39,526 nt of DNA, taken from positions 1-39,526 of the forward strand of contig JAQSYD010000004.1 of NCBI GenBank assembly GCA_029256325.1, written 5' to 3'. Position 1 is the stretch's first letter. Each line of letters begins with the position of its first letter. The notes beneath the pieces are model-generated. The model searched no databases. It was not told the origin of the DNA and worked only from the letters and a program-made list of their open reading frames with translations. Both the position numbers and the translations under genes were made by a program. This DNA is from Clostridia bacterium. Its GTDB lineage: Bacteria > Bacillota > Clostridia > Lutisporales > Lutisporaceae. This document shows, piece by piece, positions 1-8,265 of this stretch.

Positions 1-929
1 AGTGATACCAGTGCAATTGGAACTCCTTTTCCGGTAAAGCGAATTTTATCTCCATCCGTGCCGGTAGAAGCAGTATAAAGCTCGTACTGCAGCTTTATAT
101 TAAGCTTGTCAGCAGCTTTTTCCATCAGTTCATTAGTCTTGGCATTTATCGCAGAGCCCAAGCCTAGTGCGGGGCCTTTGCCAAGGTCTACCTTGCCGTG
201 CTTATCAGTGTTGATGCCTGGGTGGTCTGTAGCAAAGGTAACATCGCAGATAATTGCTATATTAGGCTCTACCATTGCACCTACGCCGTAGGCGCCCAGC
301 AAGCCGACTTCCTCCGATGTTGTGCTGGCACAGTAAACCCCAACCTTTGGATTTCGCCCTGCAACATTTTTGAGCACCTCTGCAACGATAAAGCTACCGG
401 TTCTATTGTCTAGTCCCCTGCCGCATACCCTGTCATTAAGAAGCAGCTCGGGTTCTCTTTTATATACAGCTAAATCGCCGAAGTGCACATATTGCTCCAT
501 TTCTTCCTTGCTGCTTGCACCGCAGTCAATAAATAAATCTTCAAAATCTAATTTATCCTTAGCTTCATTAAAATGATGCGGATTTGCACCAATTACTCCT
601 GTCAGATGTCTTCTATAGCCTAGAACCTCAACCTTCATACCGGGAGTAAGGTTAGGGTCAACACCCCCAACCTTTGAGAAATGCAGAAAGCCGTTATCAT
701 CAATCCGATTGATGATAAAGCCTATTTCATCACAATGACCAGCAAGCAAAACCTTGAATTCTGCATGGGGGTTAATGATTCCTATCACATTTCCTAAATG
801 GTCTGTTTCTATTCTGTCAGCATAGTCCTTAACATAATCTATCCATTTTCTTTGTATTTCCTGCTCTCGTCCCGATGGAGAAGGCGTATTTAAAAGTTCT
901 AATAAAAATTCCTTTGATTCTATATTCAT
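1..929 (-). CDS. M42 family metallo-aminopeptidase, 3' end outside window
   Basis: Cytosolic co-catalytic dizinc (or cobalt) aminopeptidase of the M42 family (glutamyl aminopeptidase/PepA, FrvX, CelM relatives) that trims peptides. About 309 residues are visible and the C-terminus is cut by the left window edge; family members are about 330-350 aa. Visible motifs, in order: NTPSPSGRE near the N-terminus, the metal-binding AGHCDEIGF, GRGLDNR, the catalytic-Glu motif TTSEEVG, and a metal-binding Asp in CDVTFATDHPG. Translation ends at GVPIALVS, just before the last family motif. Two ATGs lie in tandem (932 and 929). The upstream AGGAG sits 3 nt from the first and 6 nt from the second, so I chose the second. 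It is separated from the next upstream gene on the same strand by 86 bp and probably has its own promoter. Family assignment is firm; peptide specificity is not. Confidence 0.93.
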   Translation of the reverse strand, partial: MNIESKEFLLELLNTPSPSGREQEIQRKWIDYVKDYADRIETDHLGNVIGIINPHAEFKVLLAGHCDEIGFIINRIDDNGFLHFSKVGGVDPNLTPGMKVEVLGYRRHLTGVIGANPHHFNEAKDKLDFEDLFIDCGASSKEEMEQYVHFGDLAVYKREPELLLNDRVCGRGLDNRTGSFIVAEVLKNVAGRNPKVGVYCASTTSEEVGLLGAYGVGAMVEPNIAIICDVTFATDHPGINTDKHGKVDLGKGPALGLGSAINAKTNELMEKAADKLNIKLQYELYTASTGTDGDKIRFTGKGVPIALVS

Positions 930-1015
930 CATATTCTCCTTTAGCCGTTGAATTATATGTAAAAATAGTATAGCTCATCTTATTATACATGATTTTCCTT
1001 AAAATGGAAACTATA

Positions 1016-3388
1016 TTATGAAAGTACAGGAGGATTTTTCAGCAGCCTTTCAAACTCTTCACGAGGAACCGGACGACTATATAAATAGCCTTGAATCGTA
1101 TCACAGTTCTTCTCTCTTAATATATCAAGCTGTTCTTTTGTTTCAACACCTTCTGCAGTAACTGTCAGGTTTAGATTCTGCCCAATAGCAAGTATGGTAG
1201 ATACAATAGCTGCATCCTTCGTATTTGAGACAAGCTCCTTTGTAAAGCTTTGATCAATCTTCAGCGTTGTTACTTGGAACCTGCGCAGATAATTCAAAGA
1301 GGAGTAGCCTGTTCCAAAATCATCAATGGCTATTCTTATTCCCATGCTTCTCAAGGCTTCTAAAATCTTGATCCTTGTTTCTGTATCTTCCATGGCAATA
1401 CTTTCTGTAATTTCTAATTCTAAATATTTAGGATCAAGCTGCGTTTCTTCAAGTATCTTGGATACTTTCTCAATAAAGTCACATTGGCTGATTTGCACAG
1501 CTGAGATGTTAACTGAAATGTATACAGGGTCGTAGCCCATATCCATCCATTTTTTATTCTGAGTACAAGCTGTACGCAGCACCCAATCGCCGATTGGCAC
1601 AATTAAGCCGTTTTCTTCCGCAAGAGGAATAAAATTTACCGGTGAAATCATGCCCAGCTTTGGATTGCTCCAACGGATCAGAGCTTCAGCCCCTATTATT
1701 TTACCCGAAGATATATCTACCTGCGGTTGATAATGAAGAATGAATTCATTGTTATCCAAGGCTTGGTGCATATAGTTATCAAGCTCGATGATATCAAGCA
1801 GCTTCGAGCTTACCTTGGAATCATAAAGCTGATAATTGCCGCGGCCGGACTTTTTTGCTTTTAGCATGGCTGATAATGCATTTTTAAGCAACGACTCGCT
1901 GTCCTCACCATCGTTCGGGTAAAAAGCAACACCAAGGCTGGCTGTCATATAGAAATAATGCTTATCAATTTTCCATGGCTGCTTCATCATCTCCAACAGC
2001 TTCATGCTTGTTCTGATGGCATAGGTTTCATGAGGATTGTTTGAAAGCAGAATGGCAAACCTATCCTCGCTCAGTCTGCAAGCAATTTCATTCTCATCAA
2101 GATGCTTCATTATTTCAGCAGCCAAAAGTCTTAAAAACTCATCTCCTGCCGAGTGACCTAATGCATTATTTACATTTTCAAATTTATCTATGTCAAATAT
2201 AACAACTGCAAGCTTTTCATTATCTCTGATACAATCAGCAATTTCGTGATTAAGCCTGTCCATAAACTGAAGTTTGTTTGGCAACGCTGTCAATGTATCA
2301 TAAAATGTTAGATTGCTTATGGTTTCCATCATTTTATTAAAGCTTTTAGATGCTTGACCAATTTCATCATTGGAGTAATTAAGTGCTCTGACGCTTAAGT
2401 CACCATTGGTTGCTTTAGTGAACACATCACTTAATTGAATGATAGGATGAGATATGCTTTTTGAAATATATATAGCTAATAGAACGGATATCAATAATCC
2501 TACGATGGACATCGCTACAAGATTTTTACTGGCATCAGCCAGAGGAGCATCGAGATATTCGTTAGGCACTTTGATAATTATTTTCCACCCATCTGTATTA
2601 GGTATAGTACTGTAATAATTAAGGCCTTCTACACCACTATGAATATATTGAACATAGCCTTTTGCGTTTTCTAATATCTGCCGGGAAGCATTTACTAGGC
2701 TGGCTCCAATTAACTGCGATTTAACAGTAATATTTTCCTTCATGATATAGCTTTTATCCGGATAGGATATGATCATTCCTTGTTTGTCTATAATATAGCT
2801 GTATGAATCTTGATGACTGATAGCTGAGTTTGCAATAAAGTTATTTAATTTCGTTAGATTAAGAGCTCCGCCTATAAGTCCAATTATTTTGCCATTTATA
2901 TCTTTTATTGGGACTGCTATAACAGATATCTGATTGCCGGTCGTTCTTGAAATAACCGGCTCTGATACAACTGTATTGCCTTTCATTACTTTACTGAAAT
3001 ACTTTCTATCAGAAACATTTCCGGCATTGGCTTTTAAGGTAGTACTATAATTGCCTGCAGCATCAGCTACAAAGATATGATCGTAGATATCCAGCTTTGT
3101 GCTTATTTCACTTCTCAAATAAGGCTCGATTACAAGCCAATCCATAGTTTTAACAACAGAGGTATTAGAATAAATGGTAATCTCATTTATTTTACCTGCA
3201 AACCATTCGCCTGCAATTTGAGAATTTGATTCAACATATTTTAATCCACTATCAGTAGTTTGACTATATAAGCCTTTCTTAGTTAAGGCATAGGACATCG
3301 TTATCAGAATGATCCCCTGCATAAGGCATGTTAGAATAATCATGATTAATATCTTAAAAAGTATGCTTTTAAACTTTAGCTTCATCAT
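1016..3388 (-). CDS. Membrane c-di-GMP phosphodiesterase: Cache-HAMP-degenerate GGDEF-EAL
   Basis: Predicted sensor-type enzyme that hydrolyses c-di-GMP to pGpG. Order of parts: TM helix at about residues 10-32; extracytoplasmic double-Cache-like sensor at about 40-275; second TM at about 290-310; HAMP linker to about 355; GGDEF fold about 360-530; EAL domain about 545-785. The GGDEF signature site reads SEDRF (about residue 440), so cyclase activity should be lost. The EAL domain keeps its catalytic residues: EALIRW, the Asn of ISVNIS, the Glu of LELEITES, IDDFGTGYSS, the Lys/Asp of LKIDQSF, TAEGVET and IQGYLYSRP. The start ATGATG follows AAGGAG by 7 nt. No clear terminator follows. The enzyme acts at the membrane and probably senses a small extracellular ligand, which I cannot name. 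Confidence 0.93.
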   Translation of the reverse strand: MMKLKFKSILFKILIMIILTCLMQGIILITMSYALTKKGLYSQTTDSGLKYVESNSQIAGEWFAGKINEITIYSNTSVVKTMDWLVIEPYLRSEISTKLDIYDHIFVADAAGNYSTTLKANAGNVSDRKYFSKVMKGNTVVSEPVISRTTGNQISVIAVPIKDINGKIIGLIGGALNLTKLNNFIANSAISHQDSYSYIIDKQGMIISYPDKSYIMKENITVKSQLIGASLVNASRQILENAKGYVQYIHSGVEGLNYYSTIPNTDGWKIIIKVPNEYLDAPLADASKNLVAMSIVGLLISVLLAIYISKSISHPIIQLSDVFTKATNGDLSVRALNYSNDEIGQASKSFNKMMETISNLTFYDTLTALPNKLQFMDRLNHEIADCIRDNEKLAVVIFDIDKFENVNNALGHSAGDEFLRLLAAEIMKHLDENEIACRLSEDRFAILLSNNPHETYAIRTSMKLLEMMKQPWKIDKHYFYMTASLGVAFYPNDGEDSESLLKNALSAMLKAKKSGRGNYQLYDSKVSSKLLDIIELDNYMHQALDNNEFILHYQPQVDISSGKIIGAEALIRWSNPKLGMISPVNFIPLAEENGLIVPIGDWVLRTACTQNKKWMDMGYDPVYISVNISAVQISQCDFIEKVSKILEETQLDPKYLELEITESIAMEDTETRIKILEALRSMGIRIAIDDFGTGYSSLNYLRRFQVTTLKIDQSFTKELVSNTKDAAIVSTILAIGQNLNLTVTAEGVETKEQLDILREKNCDTIQGYLYSRPVPREEFERLLKNPPVLS

Positions 3389-3686
3389 AAATTTGCTCCT
3401 TGCTGTATCAAAATTAAGTCCTGAATAATAAAGGCTATTTATATTTTACTATGTTCATATATAGTTTTCCATAAGTTACTTATATATTAACATAAAAATA
3501 ACAGATTTATTGGGTTTTTATGCATAAATATGTAAAAAAAGAAAGAAAAAGCGCATTGGCAGGAATTAGCTAAGGAATATGGAAAAGTTTATATACAAAA
3601 TTAATGCAATTATTGTAATAATAAAGATGAAGCAATTTGATAGACAATAATATCCAGAGGGTTTAAAATTAAATTGAGGTGATAGT
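3389..3686. other. Divergent spacer between the EAL gene and moaC
   Basis: AT-rich 298-bp spacer between two genes transcribed away from each other, so it must hold promoters for both. I see no -35/-10 pair here good enough to annotate, and no strong hairpin or RNA motif. The moaC ribosome binding site (GAGGTGAT) lies at the right edge. Confidence 0.6.
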
Positions 3687-4232
3687 ATGAGCAACAAAAA
3701 TAAAGAAGAAGCACAAGGTGTCAGCGGATTTACACATATTAATGAAAAAGGTTATGCAAAGATGGTAGACGTTTCTGAAAAGGAAGATAGCATGAGAGAA
3801 GCCATAGCAAGGGCTTCTGTTTATATGAAAAAGGATACCCTCGTTGCTATTTCAGAAGGTACCATAAAAAAAGGTGACGTATTGTCAGTAGCACAGGTAG
3901 GTGGAATCATGGGTGCGAAAAGCACTTCGGATATCATACCGATGTGTCACAATATAAACATATATGGCGCTGATATAGAGTTTAAAATTGATATGGAGAA
4001 CTGCAAGCTGGACATCATAGCAGTGGTTAAGACAGTGGGTGTGACTGGAGTGGAGATGGAGGCTTTAACAGCTGCATCTGTAGCCGCATTGACTGTATAT
4101 GATATGTGCAAAGCTGTAGATAAATATATGGTTATCAGCGATATTCATTTGGTCCGAAAAATCGGAGGGAAGTCTGGAGAGATAAATTTTCCCAACAATA
4201 ATAATATTGTAAACAATTCATCAAAATGTTAA
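3687..4232 (+). CDS. moaC: Cyclic pyranopterin monophosphate synthase accessory protein MoaC
   Basis: MoaC acts with the radical SAM enzyme MoaA in the first step of molybdenum cofactor synthesis, turning 3',8-cyclo-dihydro-GTP into cyclic pyranopterin monophosphate in the cytosol. The family is a hexamer. Visible motifs: INEKGYAKMVDVSEKE near residue 20, QVGGIMGAKSTSDIIPMCHN, TGVEMEALTAAS, VYDMCKAVDKYM and LVRKIGGKSG at the C-terminus. At 181 aa it is slightly longer than the usual 155-165 because of N- and C-terminal tails rich in Asn/Lys. The start follows GAGGTGAT by 3 nt. It is followed by a mogA/moaB-type gene with a 148-bp gap containing an inverted repeat; moaA is not in the window. 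The identification is firm. Confidence 0.96.
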   Translation: MSNKNKEEAQGVSGFTHINEKGYAKMVDVSEKEDSMREAIARASVYMKKDTLVAISEGTIKKGDVLSVAQVGGIMGAKSTSDIIPMCHNINIYGADIEFKIDMENCKLDIIAVVKTVGVTGVEMEALTAASVAALTVYDMCKAVDKYMVISDIHLVRKIGGKSGEINFPNNNNIVNNSSKC

Positions 4233-4304
4233 GATTCTTCACTACGTTCAGAATGACCGGAAACATTGCATAGCAATGTCATTCTGAGCATTGCGAAGAA
4301 TTTT
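4231..4304. repeat. Dispersed inverted-repeat element, copy 1
   Basis: Imperfect inverted repeat in the moaC-mog spacer. The left arm 4231-4257 contains GATTCTTC and TTCAGAATGAC; the right arm 4278-4304 is its near reverse complement (GTCATTCTGAG and GAAGAATTTT). An inner hairpin CATTGC/GCAATG sits between them. Two related elements lie at 9709-9787 and 14249-14307. This looks like a non-coding palindromic (MITE- or REP-like) family; no transposase is nearby. Confidence 0.75.
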
Positions 4305-4380
4305 ACAAAAAGGGTTCTTCATTTCATTCAAATAACGCATTATCTACATAATGTTTAAAGAGCTAGGAGGCGTGATTTAC

Positions 4381-4884
4381 ATGGAGAAATTTAAGGTTGG
4401 AATAATAACTGTCAGTGATAAGGGTTCTAAGGGTCAGAGAGTTGATGAATCAGGACCTGCTATAGAAGAAATGGTTAAAGAAATCGGCGGCATAGTGGAT
4501 CGTTACGTCATCATACCGGATGAGCAAGAACAAATAAAAGAAGAGCTGATTCATATGAGTGATGATCTGGAAATAAGTCTGATATTGACTACAGGGGGCA
4601 CCGGTTTCTCAAAAAGAGATGTAACGCCTGAAGCAACTCTGGAAGTAGTACATAAGCTTGTTCCAGGTATTCCAGAGGCGATGAGGGCGAGAAGTCTGCA
4701 GATAACGCCAAAGGCTATGTTGTCCAGAGCCCAGGCAGGTATCAGAAACAACAGTCTTATCATCAATTTGCCGGGCAGCCCAAAAGGTGTCCGTGAAAAT
4801 CTTGAGGTAGTAATACCAGCTTTAAGACATGGAATAGAGATATTATTAGGTGAAGCAAGCGAGTGTGCGAGGACGGATAAGTAG
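4381..4884 (+). CDS. MogA/MoaB family molybdenum cofactor protein
   Basis: Molybdopterin-binding protein of the MogA/MoaB/Cnx1G family, which adenylylates molybdopterin before molybdate insertion. The 167-aa protein has the N-terminal VGIITVSDKGSKG strand, the central TTGGTGFSKRDVTPEAT signature at about residues 72-88 and the C-terminal LPGSPKGVRENLEVV motif, all characteristic of the fold. I start it at the ATG preceded by GCTAGGAGGCG; an in-frame ATG 30 nt upstream has no ribosome binding site of its own. It is most likely co-transcribed with moaC, and a strong hairpin follows directly. MogA and MoaB are hard to separate by sequence, so I leave the symbol open. Confident in family and pathway. 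Confidence 0.93.
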   Translation: MEKFKVGIITVSDKGSKGQRVDESGPAIEEMVKEIGGIVDRYVIIPDEQEQIKEELIHMSDDLEISLILTTGGTGFSKRDVTPEATLEVVHKLVPGIPEAMRARSLQITPKAMLSRAQAGIRNNSLIINLPGSPKGVRENLEVVIPALRHGIEILLGEASECARTDK

Positions 4885-4913
4885 TTGGGCTACTGAATGA
4901 TACGAAGTGATTC

Positions 4914-4950
4914 AAAAGGGGTACGGTATAAAATACCGTACCCCTTTTTT
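4914..4950. terminator. Bidirectional intrinsic terminator between mog and the subtilisin gene
   Basis: Perfect 12-bp stem (4918-4929 with 4933-4944; arm GGGGTACGGTAT), 3-nt loop AAA, six T's after it on the plus strand and four A's before it. It serves the convergent mog gene (plus) and the subtilisin gene (minus). Confidence 0.93.
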
Positions 4951-4964
4951 AAGGAAGTCTATAT

Positions 4965-6695
4965 TTATTGGTCGTTTCCAGTTAGTATCAGACTACTACC
5001 ATCTGCACTGAGATCCAAGAAGTAGCTGCCAGTACCGGCATAGGAGTATACTCTTATTGTGTACTTGCCAGTAACGATAGGTGTAAAGTTTATAGTTTCT
5101 TGTCTTGTAGTACCTGTCGCACTTGCAACGCTTGCACCACTTGGGTTGTATAGGTATACATCAAAATCTGGATTGGTTGAGCTTGCCCAATTTGGCATTA
5201 TCATAGTTACAGCAATAGGATTATCAGTAGAGTCCAGCGTAAATTCGTAATAATCGGATTTCTTGCTTGCATTGATAGTTCCTGAACCATACATATGGTC
5301 TGGTATTGTGATATTTGTTCCACTGAAGCTGCCTGATGATTTAACTGCAGCGTAAGTATCTAGTCTGCCGTAACCGTAGTCAATATCCTTGCCTGAATTA
5401 CCCCAATCAAGTGCTGTAGAAGTAATTGTATTTTTAACCTGTGTAGGTGTTAAGCTTGGGTTTGCATCAAGCATTAATGCAACTGTACCAGCAGTAAAAG
5501 GAGTTGCCATGCTTGTTCCACTATAGCTTATATAGCTGCTGGTTGTATTTGCTTTTGCTGCCATAATGTTAACACCTGGTGCTGCGATGTCTGGTTTTAC
5601 TCTTCCATCAGCAGTTGGTCCTCGGCTTGAGAAGTAAGCAAGGTTAAAGCCTTTTTCGCCTACATCTGCCATAGCTCCTACTGTGATAGCTTTTTCAGCT
5701 GCTCCAGGTGAGCCTATGGTATATTTACCTGGGCCTGAATTACCTGCAGCAACAAGAACGGAGATGCCATTGTCAAATGCATTGTTTACAGCTAGTGAGG
5801 TTGAGTCAGTTCCATCTGAGCTAGCGTCTGTGCCGAGACTTAAGCTTATGGCTTCTATACCGTAGGTTGCTTTATTTTGTACTGCCCAGTCTATACCTGC
5901 TGTTACATTACTCATAGAACCGGATCCCTTTCTGTCAAGAACCTTTATGCCTACAAGTGCTGCACCAGGGGCAACACCTTTATATAGAGAGTTTCCGTCG
6001 CCCTCTCCGGCTATTGTACTGGAACAGTGGGTGCCATGACCATTATCGTCATAAGGAGCTGTCTTGTTGTTAACGTAGTCTTTCCAAGCTAGAACCTTTC
6101 CACCGTCTAAATCGACGTGAGCAGCGTCAATACCTGTATCGATTACAGCAACAACGATATCCGCTGCGGAATAGGATCGTGCATTTCCATCCCTATCCCC
6201 GTCTACACCAAAGTCAGAAGCTGCTTTTTTTGCACCAAACCAATAAGTTGCATTATCGTTCGCTGCGTATACCGGTAGATCATATTCAATTTGTTGGATA
6301 AAGTCAAGCTTTGATAAGGCGACGATTTGACCTTTTGTTAGATCTAAAGCCATACCTGGAATAATTTCATATTCATGCTTTGGATTAACATTGCCTAATA
6401 GCTTCTTAACAAGACCTTTTTTATCGTCGTCAATTTTTTCTTTATATACTACTATAACAGGCAGTGTATCGCTGTCCTTTGCCTTGGCTATTCTCTCTTC
6501 CAGGTTGTCGAACAGTTTATTCTTATTCTTGTCTACCTGTTTTTCGATATCCTTTATTTCTTGCGCCTCGGCTTTGTCTTTGGGCTCCTCAGGGATTTTG
6601 AGCATTTCCTCCAAGTCCGCAAAGTATATGGCGTTAGTTATTAGCATTGTTACTATTAGCATAAATGCTAATATCTTACCTAAGTTTTGTCTCAT
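4965..6695 (-). CDS. Secreted subtilisin-family (S8) serine protease with C-terminal PPC domain
   Basis: Exported serine endopeptidase of 576 aa. A signal peptide or anchor (residues 5-25) is followed by a charged Lys/Glu/Asp-rich segment, an inhibitor-I9-like propeptide (about 77-143) and the S8 catalytic domain (about 178-455). The catalytic triad is visible: Asp186 in AVIDTGID, His220 in DNGHGTHCSS, Ser395 in SGTSMATP, with the oxyanion Asn319 in VAAGNSGPG. A pre-peptidase C-terminal (PPC) beta domain (about 470-565) with YYEFTLD and GKYTIRVYSY follows. The start ATG follows AGGAGGAGAAACGA. It has its own consensus promoter about 220 bp upstream and an unusually long leader. A role in extracellular protein or peptide scavenging is inferred. 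Confidence 0.94.
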   Translation of the reverse strand: MRQNLGKILAFMLIVTMLITNAIYFADLEEMLKIPEEPKDKAEAQEIKDIEKQVDKNKNKLFDNLEERIAKAKDSDTLPVIVVYKEKIDDDKKGLVKKLLGNVNPKHEYEIIPGMALDLTKGQIVALSKLDFIQQIEYDLPVYAANDNATYWFGAKKAASDFGVDGDRDGNARSYSAADIVVAVIDTGIDAAHVDLDGGKVLAWKDYVNNKTAPYDDNGHGTHCSSTIAGEGDGNSLYKGVAPGAALVGIKVLDRKGSGSMSNVTAGIDWAVQNKATYGIEAISLSLGTDASSDGTDSTSLAVNNAFDNGISVLVAAGNSGPGKYTIGSPGAAEKAITVGAMADVGEKGFNLAYFSSRGPTADGRVKPDIAAPGVNIMAAKANTTSSYISYSGTSMATPFTAGTVALMLDANPSLTPTQVKNTITSTALDWGNSGKDIDYGYGRLDTYAAVKSSGSFSGTNITIPDHMYGSGTINASKKSDYYEFTLDSTDNPIAVTMIMPNWASSTNPDFDVYLYNPSGASVASATGTTRQETINFTPIVTGKYTIRVYSYAGTGSYFLDLSADGSSLILTGNDQ

Positions 6696-6759
6696 TCGTT
6701 TCTCCTCCTTTTATTTTTACTGATAGTATAATGGAATTGACTGTCTGAGACTTTTTCAA
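6676..6759 (-). CDS. Possible leader peptide (27 aa, TTG start) overlapping the protease start
   Basis: Inside the long protease leader a TTG codon at 6759 is preceded by GGGGGTGAT at good spacing. It opens a 27-codon frame that ends at 6676, overlapping the protease start by 20 nt in another frame. The peptide is Lys/Ser/Thr-rich and matches no family I know. It could be a translationally coupled leader, or chance: the GGGGGTGAT could be unused. No protein evidence is available from sequence alone. Confidence 0.3.
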   Translation of the reverse strand: MKKSQTVNSIILSVKIKGGETNETKLR

Positions 6760-6915
6760 TGGAATCACCCCCTTATAATATAATGCTTGTACTAAAATTG
6801 AAAATTACTATATTCGACAAATGAAATCTGCAATATGTAATTTAAATACAACATAATAGACAATGGAATTCATGATATAGAATAAATTATAACATAAAAT
6901 GTATATTGTAATTAC

Positions 6916-6944
6916 ATTATAGTGAATTTGATTAAATATGTCAA
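6916..6944 (-). promoter_or_regulatory. Sigma-A promoter of the subtilisin gene
   Basis: Read on the minus strand: TTGACA (6939-6944), a 17-nt spacer, TATAAT (6916-6921), a perfect vegetative consensus. Transcription should start near 6909, giving a leader of about 215 nt before the protease ATG at 6695. Confidence 0.88.
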
Positions 6945-7004
6945 TACAAGAAAATTAAGAGAATTATTGGCAGGTAGAAAATTAAGATAGAATAGGATAA
7001 TAGG

Positions 7005-7048
7005 AAATTAAAAAAGTGTACTTCCAGATACTCCAGGAAGTACACTTT
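7005..7048 (-). terminator. Intrinsic terminator after hydF
   Basis: Stem of 13 bp (7013-7025 with 7036-7048; arm AAAGTGTACTTCC), 10-nt loop, followed on the minus strand by a run of T's. It lies 9 bp past the hydF stop and ends the hydEGF operon. Confidence 0.92.
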
Positions 7049-7056
7049 AATGAGAT

Positions 7057-8253
7057 TTATTTTTCCAACGGTTTTACAACTCTGTTTAATACACCGGTTA
7101 CATAGCCTATCATTACCCCATAGTTCACAACAGGCACGTTTAATTCCTTGCATTTATCCAATCTGGCCAGCACCTCGGCTCTGTTAATCATACAAGCACC
7201 ACAATGTACAACCAATTTATATTCAGCGAGATTTTCAGGGAAATCGCTGCCTACCACCCAAGTAAAGTCCAGCTTTCCGCCAACCTTTCCTTCCAGCCAT
7301 TTTGGTATCTTGATTCTCCCGATATCTTCATGGCTTGGAAAGTGCGTGCAGGCTTCTGCGATAAGCACCTTGTCTCCTGCGTTTAGCGTGTCAATGGCTT
7401 TGATTCCATTGAGAAACTCTCTTAAATCTCCCTTATATCTAGCAAATAATATTGAAAAGGAAGTAAGGGGTACATCTGCTGGTACTACCTTGGAAACAAA
7501 GTCAAAGGCTTGAGAATCGGTAACAACAAGTCTTGGTGGCTGCTTCAAGCCATCTAGGGCAGCTTTTAATTCATGTTCTCTGACTACCATTACACAAGCA
7601 CCTGCATCCAGTGCATCCCTCAGGACCTGAACCTGTGGCAGTATCAGCCTGGATTTAGGAGCACCCGCATCCACCGGTGTTACAAGTATAATAATATCAT
7701 TTTGTTGTATTAAATCCCCAACAATGGTTTCGGGTAAGAATTCCTTAGGAGAATGGTGAATGATAATTTCTTTAAGCTTATCGATACCTTCTCTTGTGTT
7801 GGAATTTACAAGGCTATAAGGAATCTTTCTGCTTTCAAACCACGCTATGGCTTCTTCGCCAGCTGCAATATCAATTTTACTGATAACGCCTATTACAGGA
7901 ATGCAGCGTTTTTCTGCTTCTTCCAATACTGTTGCATCCCATTGGTTAGGCTTGCTGTCAGCGGCTATTGTAAGCACCAGCAGATCAGTTTTTGCCAATA
8001 CCTGCTTTGTCTTTTTTACTCTTAGCTCACCCAGTTCACCCTCGTCATCTATTCCGGCTGTATCTATAAGCGTGACAGGGCCAATAGGGGTTATTTCCAT
8101 AGATTTAAATACAGGATCGGTGGTGGTGCCGGCTACAGGAGAAACCACCGCCAGCTCTTGATTGGTTATGGCGTTGATCAGGCTTGATTTTCCGGCATTT
8201 CTTTTTCCGAATATAGCGATATGAAGTCTTACACTTCTAGGTGTATCTAACAT
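7057..8253 (-). CDS. hydF: [FeFe]-hydrogenase H-cluster maturation GTPase HydF
   Basis: Scaffold GTPase on which the diiron subcluster made with HydE and HydG is assembled and then handed to apo-HydA. The 398-aa protein has an N-terminal Ras-like GTPase domain with P-loop GKRNAGKSSL (about residues 16-25), switch region AGTTTDP, DTAGIDD, and SKID as the base-recognition motif. A central dimerisation domain follows, then a C-terminal [4Fe-4S] domain with CTH and, about 45 residues later, HCGAC. The start follows GTAAGGAGGATAATCC. It is the last gene of hydE-hydG-hydF and starts only 12 bp after the hydG stop, so translation may be coupled. Identification is firm. Confidence 0.97.
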   Translation of the reverse strand: MLDTPRSVRLHIAIFGKRNAGKSSLINAITNQELAVVSPVAGTTTDPVFKSMEITPIGPVTLIDTAGIDDEGELGELRVKKTKQVLAKTDLLVLTIAADSKPNQWDATVLEEAEKRCIPVIGVISKIDIAAGEEAIAWFESRKIPYSLVNSNTREGIDKLKEIIIHHSPKEFLPETIVGDLIQQNDIIILVTPVDAGAPKSRLILPQVQVLRDALDAGACVMVVREHELKAALDGLKQPPRLVVTDSQAFDFVSKVVPADVPLTSFSILFARYKGDLREFLNGIKAIDTLNAGDKVLIAEACTHFPSHEDIGRIKIPKWLEGKVGGKLDFTWVVGSDFPENLAEYKLVVHCGACMINRAEVLARLDKCKELNVPVVNYGVMIGYVTGVLNRVVKPLEK

Positions 8254-8265
8254 GGATTATCCTCC

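Noticed and set aside
2140..2160. AGDEF string in the EAL-GGDEF protein as an active GGDEF site
   Set aside because: It is in the GHSAGDEFLRL helix, where family members have GHXXGDXLL; the true signature position later in the domain reads SEDRF.
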